Positions 58,133-64,000 of a DNA stretch of 64,000 nucleotides are shown here, piece by piece; position 1 is the stretch's first letter; each line of letters starts with the position of its first letter. The notes below the pieces were generated by a model. It was not told where the DNA came from. It saw only the letters and a list, made by a program, of their open reading frames with translations, and did no database searches. The DNA lies in NCBI RefSeq assembly GCF_030643905.1, contig NZ_CP121446.1:2542001-2606000 (forward strand), in the 5' to 3' direction. The translations under genes were made by a program, and so were the position numbers. Origin of the DNA: Flavobacterium sp. IMCC34852 (GTDB lineage: Bacteria > Bacteroidota > Bacteroidia > Flavobacteriales > Flavobacteriaceae).

Positions 58133-58756
58133 ATGGAAACTAAAGATTATTTAAAAGACATTCAAGACATCAAGCAAATGATGTCACAGTCATCAAGATT
58201 TATGTCATTGAGTGGTTTATCCGGTGTGCTAGCCGGAGTATATTCATTAATTGGCGCATGGTTGGCTTATAAAACCATCTACTTTGATACTTCAACTAGC
58301 GGTTCTTACAGAGATTTAGTGATTTCTTTTGAAGCGGTTTATCGATTATTGCTAATCGGTATTTCTGTAATGATTTTATCTATTATAACCGGACTGTTTT
58401 TGAGTTTGAGAAAAGCGACAAAAGGAAAAGAGGAATTTTGGAATCCAACTTCAAGAAGATTATTGATTAATTTTTTAATTCCTTTGCTAACCGGCGGATT
58501 TTTTATAGTTTTCCTAATAGAAAAAAACATATTAGAATTGGTTGCGCCACTAACGCTAATTTTTTATGGATTGGCTTGTGTAAATGCCAGCAAATACACA
58601 CTGGGTGATGTGCGTTATCTGGGAATCACTCAAATATTGCTCGGACTATTGTCAACCTGGTTTCTGAGTTACGGGTTGCTGTTTTGGGCATTGGGATTTG
58701 GGGTTTGCAATATTCTATACGGAAGCATTATGTATTTTAAATACGATAGAAAATAA
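58133..58756 (+). CDS. Membrane protein of unknown function, first gene of regulator operon
   Basis: 207 residues. A cytoplasmic start (METKDYLKDIQDIKQMMSQSSRF) precedes five or six membrane helices (about 26-46, 70-93, 112-130, 135-152, 160-200). No known motif is recognised. It is followed after 3 bp by a YiiX-type hydrolase and then the winged-helix regulator, so the three act as a unit. A sensor or envelope-stress role is possible but not shown. Confidence 0.7.
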   Translation: METKDYLKDIQDIKQMMSQSSRFMSLSGLSGVLAGVYSLIGAWLAYKTIYFDTSTSGSYRDLVISFEAVYRLLLIGISVMILSIITGLFLSLRKATKGKEEFWNPTSRRLLINFLIPLLTGGFFIVFLIEKNILELVAPLTLIFYGLACVNASKYTLGDVRYLGITQILLGLLSTWFLSYGLLFWALGFGVCNILYGSIMYFKYDRK

Positions 58757-58759
58757 GTA

Positions 58760-59422
58760 ATGAAAAAAGCAGTTGTAATCATAGCAGGTTTGCTGGTTGC
58801 CTTTTTTGTATTGGCAAAAGTCAATGCAATTCAAGTTGATAAAGCTTTTGCCAAATTAGACCAAAAAGCCCAAGAATCATTGCGTGACGGTGATATCATC
58901 TTTCAAACTTCACAATCCAGACAATGTGAAGCGGTAAGAATTGCGACCAACTCAAAATTTTCTCATTGTGGAATTATTTATGACATCAAAGGCGAAAAAT
59001 ATGTTTATGAAGCGGTTCAACCGGTAAAAATAACGCCTTTCAAAGAATGGATTTCCCATGGTCAAGGTAATGCCTATTTGGTAAAAAGATTGAAAAATGC
59101 AAATACTATTTTAAATGCTTCAGTGGTTGAAAAAATGAAATCGTACGGAAGTCAGTTTAAAAACAAAGATTACGACCTTTATTTTGAATGGACTGATGAC
59201 AAAATATATTGTTCCGAATTAGTTTGGAAAATCTATAAAAATGCCGCGGGAATAGAACTTTGTGGATTGGAAAGTTTAAAAAAATTTAATTTGGATAACC
59301 CAAAAGTAAAAGCCATCTTGCAGGAACGTTACGGGAATACAATTCCGTTAGAAGAAAAAGTTGTAGCGCCATCACAATTGGTAGATTCGCCTTTATTGGT
59401 AACCGTAATTGACACTTATTAA
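58760..59422 (+). CDS. YiiX-type permuted NlpC/P60 cysteine hydrolase
   Basis: 220 residues. A membrane anchor or signal (AVVIIAGLLVAFFVLAKVNA) is followed by DGDIIFQ, KFSHCGIIYD (His and Cys of the permuted papain-like core), YEAVQPVKITPF and KIYCSELVWKIYK. The fold is that of YiiX/YebB-like enzymes, acting on peptides or lipid amides at the envelope. The regulator starts two bases after its stop. Confidence 0.84.
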   Translation: MKKAVVIIAGLLVAFFVLAKVNAIQVDKAFAKLDQKAQESLRDGDIIFQTSQSRQCEAVRIATNSKFSHCGIIYDIKGEKYVYEAVQPVKITPFKEWISHGQGNAYLVKRLKNANTILNASVVEKMKSYGSQFKNKDYDLYFEWTDDKIYCSELVWKIYKNAAGIELCGLESLKKFNLDNPKVKAILQERYGNTIPLEEKVVAPSQLVDSPLLVTVIDTY

Positions 59423-59424
59423 TT

Positions 59425-59721
59425 TTGAAAAACCTCATCCAAAATATCAACAAAGCTTTTGATCACCGAATTCGTTTGGGAATTATGTCGGTATTGATGG
59501 TCAACGAAAGTGCCGATTTTAACATGCTCAAAGAATTACTGGGTGTCACCGACGGTAACTTGGCCAGCCATACCAAAGCCTTGGAAAACGAAGAATACAT
59601 CATGATTGAAAAACAATTTATCGGAAAAAAACCCAATACGCGTTACATCGCCACAGCTACCGGAAAAAAAGCCTTTCAAGATCACATCGAAGCGCTTGAA
59701 AAATTAATATCTAAAAGCTAA
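59425..59721 (+). CDS. Winged-helix transcriptional regulator
   Basis: 98 residues from a TTG start at 59425, directly after the hydrolase. RIRLGIMSVLMVNESADFNMLKELLGVTDGNLASHTKALENEEYIMIEKQFIGKKPNTRY is a winged helix-turn-helix of the MarR/ArsR-like HTH_34 type. Such regulators are paired with CreD in Bacteroidota; creD is the last gene of the next operon. Matching palindromes before both operons are its likely binding sites. Confidence 0.87.
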   Translation: MKNLIQNINKAFDHRIRLGIMSVLMVNESADFNMLKELLGVTDGNLASHTKALENEEYIMIEKQFIGKKPNTRYIATATGKKAFQDHIEALEKLISKS

Positions 59722-59737
59722 CTATTTTTTTATCTAT

Positions 59738-59763
59738 TAACTTTGAAATTCAAAGTACTTTTA
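59738..59763 (+). promoter_or_regulatory. Operator 2 for the winged-helix regulator
   Basis: ACTTTGAAATTCAAAGT (59740-59756) followed by ACTTTTA repeats operator 1. The first half TAACTTTG (59738-59745) also fits the TAnnTTTG -7 box, so protein binding would block the promoter of the Coq4/CreD operon. Confidence 0.65.
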
Positions 59764-59772
59764 ATTTAATTT

Positions 59773-60228
59773 ATGAGAGATTTAATCATCGAAAAAATGT
59801 ACGAGTGGAGCAAAAAGCCCTACCAAAAATTCTTCAAAAAGAACGACCCTTGGAACGTAACACCCAAAGAGCTGATTCAGTATCCACAAGAAAGTTTGGG
59901 TTTTCACATGGGCTGCTTTTTACTAAAATACAATTTCGAAATGCAACCCAAACTCGAAGATCACGATGTCATACATGTGTTGACCAACACCGGAGTTTCA
60001 GTCATTGAAGAAATCGGAATGCAGTATTATTTGTTAGGCAACGGCAAAAAAAGCGCCTATTTGTATATGGTGATTTTCATGGGTACACTCTTCTATCCTA
60101 ACCGATTCAATACCTTTTTAAATTACTATAAAAGAGGCCAAAATGCCCATCATTTCCACGATTTGCCTTTTGAAAAAATGCTATTTATTCCGATACAAAA
60201 CATTCAAAACTCTTTTAACATCAAATAA
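59773..60228 (+). CDS. Coq4-like protein
   Basis: 151 residues. GFHMGCFLLKYNF and the HDxxH-type EDHDVIHVLTNTG, followed by EEIGMQYYLLGNGKKSAY, mark the Coq4 family, known as a ubiquinone-synthesis scaffold and hydroxylase/decarboxylase in eukaryotes. The host appears to make menaquinone (menC at 62.6 kb), so a role in classical CoQ synthesis is doubtful; a lipid or quinone-linked role tied to CreD and envelope stress may fit better. First gene of its operon. Confidence 0.78.
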   Translation: MRDLIIEKMYEWSKKPYQKFFKKNDPWNVTPKELIQYPQESLGFHMGCFLLKYNFEMQPKLEDHDVIHVLTNTGVSVIEEIGMQYYLLGNGKKSAYLYMVIFMGTLFYPNRFNTFLNYYKRGQNAHHFHDLPFEKMLFIPIQNIQNSFNIK

Positions 60229-60230
60229 AA

Positions 60231-60908
60231 ATGGACGCACTACTTAAACTCTTCAATCAAAACAAAAAAGCCAACCAATTGTTGCTTTGCTACGGACTTT
60301 ATTGTCTTTCACTTCTATTAGTCAGAGCCAAAATCACCAATTCTGTTTACTTGTTTTTCCTGATTTGGAATGTATTTCTGGCCTTCATTCCTTATGTAAT
60401 TACGTTACACTTATTGACTTTGGACTTAAAGAAAACAGCCCAATTCAAAGTATTAGCTATCATGGGAATTTGGTTGGCTTTTGTGCCCAATGCGTTTTAT
60501 ATCATTACTGATTTAGTGCATTTGGTTAACTCTGACGGACACATTTTTTGGCTCGATTTGATTATCCTGAGTTCTTATGCCTTGATTGGTTTTGCCTTTG
60601 GAATACTGTCCTTACTCGATTTTGAAAAAATCCTCTATCAGTTCACAACGGTAAAAATTACCAGCTTAATCATTCCCATCATTTGTTTTCTCTGCGGTAT
60701 AGGAATTTATATCGGACGGATTTTACGTTACAACAGTTGGGATATTATAAGCAATCCATTTGAATTAGCATATGATTTGTTCCAAATGGCCATATCGCTT
60801 AAATCAATATTGTTTTCAATACACTTTGGTGTATTCATCTATTTTTCGTTTTTAATCAAAAAGAATTTAACCTCAAACAATCCTAATCATGGAAACATCA
60901 ATTTATAA
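60231..60908 (+). CDS. DUF1361-family membrane protein
   Basis: 225 residues with six or seven membrane helices. GIWLAFVPNAFYIITDLVHL and IPIICFLCGIGIYIGRILRYNSWDII are the DUF1361 hallmarks. Function unknown. It starts two bases after the Coq4-like gene and overlaps the next by 20 bp. Confidence 0.85.
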   Translation: MDALLKLFNQNKKANQLLLCYGLYCLSLLLVRAKITNSVYLFFLIWNVFLAFIPYVITLHLLTLDLKKTAQFKVLAIMGIWLAFVPNAFYIITDLVHLVNSDGHIFWLDLIILSSYALIGFAFGILSLLDFEKILYQFTTVKITSLIIPIICFLCGIGIYIGRILRYNSWDIISNPFELAYDLFQMAISLKSILFSIHFGVFIYFSFLIKKNLTSNNPNHGNINL

Positions 60909-61212
60909 TCAAAGAGAAAAATCGAGCCGATTTTCGACCTATTTGGCATTAGGCTCCTTTGCCATTGGCACAATTATCCTACTCTTTTATATGCTTTTCC
61001 CGGGCTTAATGCAATTATTGGTTATAGGCTTTTTTTATGTGCTGTTTGCTTCATTGTTTAATGGCGTTGTCTTGTTAAATCTGCTGTATCAATTTTGCAT
61101 ATATCCCAAAGACCGAGAAGTGTTAGCTATCAAAATGCTGATTATGCTTGCCAATATCCCAATCGCCATTCTCTATTTTTTTATCGCTATGCATCAAAAT
61201 TATTCATTTTAA
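60889..61212 (+). CDS. Small membrane protein
   Basis: 107 residues, three hydrophobic segments (about 18-40, 45-66, 83-103). No family recognised. Overlaps the DUF1361 gene end by 20 bp and is followed by creD after 12 bp, so it is certainly in this operon. It may be an accessory of DUF1361 or CreD. Confidence 0.72.
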   Translation: METSIYNQREKSSRFSTYLALGSFAIGTIILLFYMLFPGLMQLLVIGFFYVLFASLFNGVVLLNLLYQFCIYPKDREVLAIKMLIMLANIPIAILYFFIAMHQNYSF

Positions 61213-61224
61213 AACCAGTAAATC

Positions 61225-62589
61225 ATGGAAAATCAAGAATTTCAAGAACAACAAAACAACGAAGAAAAAACATTTTTTCAATCCACCACCGCCAAAATGA
61301 TTATGGTAGGATTGCTCACCTTTGTCCTGCTCATTCCTTTGCTTTTTGTACAAAACTTAATTGCAGAACGAGCCCAACGAAAATCGGAAGTCGTTAACGA
61401 AATCTCCAATCTTTGGGGTAGCGATGTTGCTTTTTACGGACCAATTTTGCGAATACCGTATAACACTTATGAAAATATCAACGTCACCGACCAAAAAACC
61501 GGCGCAACCACTTTGCAAAGAAGAGCCACAACTAATTATGCTTACTTCTTCCCCAGTGAATTAACCAATACTTCCAAAGTAAAGAAAAACGAATCCTTAA
61601 AACGCAGCATTTTTAATCCGGTAGTTTTTACCGCAGACATGAATTTTAAAGGCAATTTCACTGCGCCCAATTTTACCAAACTTAATATCCCGGAAGAAAG
61701 TATTCAATGGGATAAAGCGGCTATCATTGTCAAAACTACCAATCTGAAAAGCATCAAAAGCGAGTTAAAGATTCAGCTCAACAATGAAAAACTAACCTTT
61801 GAACCACAACCTGATGACAAAAGCAATTACAGTGTTTTAGCCACCAATCTCTTTGATTATAAAACCTTAGCGACTAACAGCCTAATCAATTTCAATTTTG
61901 GCATCACTTACAATGGCAGCAACAGCATCAACTTTATTCCGATCGGAAAAGTAACCGCTGTTGGTATCGACTCCGATTGGGAATCGCCAAGTTTTGAAGG
62001 TTCTTTTGCGGCCAATGACACTACCAAAGTGGTCAACAAAGACGGTTTTCATGTCGATTGGAAAATTTTAGACATCAACCGCACTTTTTCGCAGCAATAC
62101 GCCAATGTTTTACCCAATTTAGAAGATTACCGCTTTGGGGTAAAATTAATCGATACTGTCGACGAATACCAGCAAAACGAACGCGTTTCAAAGTATGGCT
62201 TCCTGGTAATCGGTTTGACATTTCTGATTTTCTTCTTAATTCAGTCGATAAGCAAAATCAATATTCATATTTTTCAATATTCAATGATTGGTATTGCGCT
62301 GATTATGTTTTACACTTTATTGATTTCAATTACTGAACACAGTAGTTTTAGTTTAGCTTATGCCATTTCCGGAATTGCGGTGGTAGTTATGATTACACTC
62401 TATTCGATTTCGATTTTGAAGAATAGAAAATTCCCGCTGTTTATTGCGACGTCACTTTCTGTTTTGTACACCTTCATTTATGTGATTATCCAAATGGAAG
62501 ATTATGCGCTTTTGGTGGGAAGCATTGGCTTATTTTTCATCCTCGGAGCCGTGATGTATTTCTCCAGAAAAATTGATTGGGGAAAGTAA
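61225..62589 (+). CDS. creD: CreD-family inner-membrane protein
   Basis: 454 residues. One N-terminal membrane helix (MIMVGLLTFVLLIPLLFVQNLIAERA) with the ERAQRKSEVVNEISNLWG motif, a large periplasmic domain (about 60-330) with YFFPSEL, and a C-terminal block of several helices (SKYGFLVIGLTFLIFFLIQ...). CreD affects colicin tolerance and envelope integrity in E. coli, but there under CreBC control; here the winged-helix regulator probably replaces CreBC. Confidence 0.9.
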   Translation: MENQEFQEQQNNEEKTFFQSTTAKMIMVGLLTFVLLIPLLFVQNLIAERAQRKSEVVNEISNLWGSDVAFYGPILRIPYNTYENINVTDQKTGATTLQRRATTNYAYFFPSELTNTSKVKKNESLKRSIFNPVVFTADMNFKGNFTAPNFTKLNIPEESIQWDKAAIIVKTTNLKSIKSELKIQLNNEKLTFEPQPDDKSNYSVLATNLFDYKTLATNSLINFNFGITYNGSNSINFIPIGKVTAVGIDSDWESPSFEGSFAANDTTKVVNKDGFHVDWKILDINRTFSQQYANVLPNLEDYRFGVKLIDTVDEYQQNERVSKYGFLVIGLTFLIFFLIQSISKINIHIFQYSMIGIALIMFYTLLISITEHSSFSLAYAISGIAVVVMITLYSISILKNRKFPLFIATSLSVLYTFIYVIIQMEDYALLVGSIGLFFILGAVMYFSRKIDWGK

Positions 62590-62600
62590 CTTTTTAAAGC

Positions 62601-62632
62601 AAAAAAACCTGTTCAAATGAGCAGGTTTTTTT
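62601..62632. terminator. Bidirectional terminator between creD and menC
   Basis: AACCTGTTC and GAGCAGGTT pair around AAAT with one wobble, flanked by A-run and T-run. It overlaps the menC stop region. Confidence 0.85.
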
Positions 62633-63677
62633 ATTCAAAATCATCCAAATTAATTTTCCAATCGGACTCATTTCTATACCAAAGTTGGCCTTGTGAAACT
62701 TGCAGCGGACAATCAAAATTATTGGTATACAAACTTCCGGTTCCTAAACCTTGTGGCATTAAATTGTTTTGTAAAAAAGTAAATTGAGCAATCGCGTTCA
62801 AACCGACATTACTTTCTAAAGCGGAAGTAATCCACCAACCGATATTTAATTTTTCGGCCAGGGAAATCCATTCTAAAGTACCGCGAAAACCACCGATGAA
62901 ACTTGGCTTCAAAATGATGTATTGGGGTTGGATTTTTAACAGTAATTGTTCTTTATCTTCCAAAGAAAATACACCAATGAGTTCTTCATCCAAAGCAATT
63001 GGCAAATTGGTTGATTTACACAAAACTGACATCGTGTCAGTATGGTTTTTCTGAATCGGTTGCTCTATGCTATGTAATTTAAAACCAGTTATTTGATTAA
63101 TTTTATCTAAAGCTTCATTTTCAGAAAAAGCACCGTTAGCATCAACCCTAATCTCAATCGTATTTTCATCAAAATTTTGACGAATAAAGCGCAATAATTC
63201 GATTTCTTTGTTGAAATCTATGGCGCCAATCTTCATTTTTATACAGGTAAATCCTTGGGCAATTTTTTCTTCTATTTGGCGTTTCATAAAGGCTTCATCA
63301 CCCATCCAAACGAGTCCGTTGATGACGATAGATTTTTCGCCCGAGGTAAATTTTGACGGAAATAAAACAAAAGGATTTTCACTTTTTAAAGACAAAAAAG
63401 CCATCTCTACTCCAAATTGAATGGATGGAAATTCGATCAATTCTTGCCATAATTTTTCCTCGCCAAGGTGAATATTTTCACAAACCCAACGCAATTTTTC
63501 TTCATAATCGGGACGATCATCAGCCGATAATCCGCGTAAAATTCCGCACTCGCCTATGCCTTTTTTACCGTCTTTTTCGAGTATTAAAAACCAGGTTTCT
63601 TTGTCGGTCAAAACGCCTCGAGAAGTGCCTGAAGGTTGCTTAAAATGAAGAACGTATTTATGGTAAGTTGCTGTCAT
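62631..63677 (-). CDS. menC: o-Succinylbenzoate synthase
   Basis: 348 residues. Enolase-superfamily signatures are seen: the KMK lysine pair in CIKMKIG, RVDANGAF (Asp ligand), IEQPI (Glu), LDEELIG (Asp) and ILKPSFIGG (Lys). It forms o-succinylbenzoate from SHCHC in menaquinone synthesis. The N-terminal PSGTSRGVL stretch fits MenC of Bacteroidota. The upstream TPR gene ends five bases before its start. Confidence 0.93.
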   Translation of the reverse strand: MTATYHKYVLHFKQPSGTSRGVLTDKETWFLILEKDGKKGIGECGILRGLSADDRPDYEEKLRWVCENIHLGEEKLWQELIEFPSIQFGVEMAFLSLKSENPFVLFPSKFTSGEKSIVINGLVWMGDEAFMKRQIEEKIAQGFTCIKMKIGAIDFNKEIELLRFIRQNFDENTIEIRVDANGAFSENEALDKINQITGFKLHSIEQPIQKNHTDTMSVLCKSTNLPIALDEELIGVFSLEDKEQLLLKIQPQYIILKPSFIGGFRGTLEWISLAEKLNIGWWITSALESNVGLNAIAQFTFLQNNLMPQGLGTGSLYTNNFDCPLQVSQGQLWYRNESDWKINLDDFE

Positions 63678-63681
63678 CTTT

Positions 63682-64000
63682 TTAGTCTAAAACGCGTAAA
63701 ACTTTTTTAAAATTATCGGTAGGAAAACCATTTTTTTCAAACTGTTGCATGTCGGTTTTGGCTTGGCTTGCCCAACTTTTATTCCCCGACAAATTGTTTT
63801 GTTTGTATTTTTTATGGATGTCTTTCGCCTTATTTATTCGATCGGTAAACATATAAACATGTGCCAATTGCAAACGATAATGCAGCTCCGACGGATTCAG
63901 GGCAATGGCTTTTTCAAAAGCTTCCTCCGCTTTTACAAATTGTTTGGACGACAAATACAAACCGCCCAGCAAACCATAATCTGTAGCTGTGGCTCTGTTT
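63682..64000 (-). CDS. TPR-repeat protein, cut by window edge
   Basis: The frame remains open to base 64000 on the minus strand, so the start lies beyond the window. At least 105 residues are visible. Repeat units FVKAEEAFEKAIALNPSELHY and LAHVYMFTDRINKAKDIHKK are TPR-like, followed by an FPTDNFKKVLRVLD tail. It probably shares a transcript with menC. Confidence 0.78.
   Translation of the reverse strand, partial: NRATATDYGLLGGLYLSSKQFVKAEEAFEKAIALNPSELHYRLQLAHVYMFTDRINKAKDIHKKYKQNNLSGNKSWASQAKTDMQQFEKNGFPTDNFKKVLRVLD

Overview
The window looks like a chromosomal segment of a Flavobacterium-like member of the Flavobacteriaceae (Bacteroidota). The signs are low GC, promoters with a TAnnTTTG -7 element, several very large secreted proteins with type IX secretion (T9SS) C-terminal signals, a fused CcoN-CcoO cbb3 oxidase subunit, and menaquinone synthesis (menC). 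I saw no tRNA, rRNA, CRISPR array, prophage or transposase gene.

Layout. (1) 1-14.6 kb is a defence and nucleic-acid-processing island. It starts inside an Eco57I-type DNA methylase. Two bases after the methylase comes a translationally coupled ABC-three-component (ABC-3C) system (nuclease-like effector, middle component, DUF3732-type ATPase with a zinc-hook-like CxxC), then a membrane PutAbiC-type abortive-infection protein. After these come a GmrSD/DUF262-HNH enzyme, a small unknown protein, a viroplasmin-type RNase H, a UvrD-like helicase with an inserted nuclease-like domain, a TPR protein and a NERD nuclease. From about 945 to 7010 the DNA is much more AT-rich than its flanks, and the change begins inside the methylase gene. 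(2) 14.7-29.7 kb holds T9SS cargo, a GNAT acetyltransferase, a MORN/zinc-ribbon protein and, at 16.4-18.0 kb, an array of inverted hairpin repeats with a GIY-YIG nuclease gene inside a duplicated block. (3) 29.7-42.3 kb is a microaerobic respiration region: hemN, two TauE-like permeases, the minus-strand cluster ccoS-ccoNO-ccoQ-ccoP-ccoG-ccoH, the copper ATPase ccoI and a Crp/Fnr regulator. Related 14-bp palindromes lie before hemN, ccoS and between ccoI and the regulator. (4) 42.4-56.3 kb has two giant T9SS adhesin-like proteins around a YeeE/YedE pair, a DUF4199 protein, a lipoprotein and kdsA. (5) 56.3-64 kb holds a DUF1801 protein, an M28 peptidase, two operons that appear to share one operator (membrane protein / YiiX hydrolase / winged-helix regulator, and Coq4-like / DUF1361 / small membrane protein / CreD), menC and a truncated TPR gene.

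The most promising leads are the composite methylase + ABC-3C + PutAbiC operon with its composition breaks inside the methylase, the GIY-YIG/hairpin-repeat locus, the Fnr-like sites with identical 33-bp spacing to their -7 boxes, and the two-operon winged-helix operator. Functions rest on motif recognition and context; no database search was possible.
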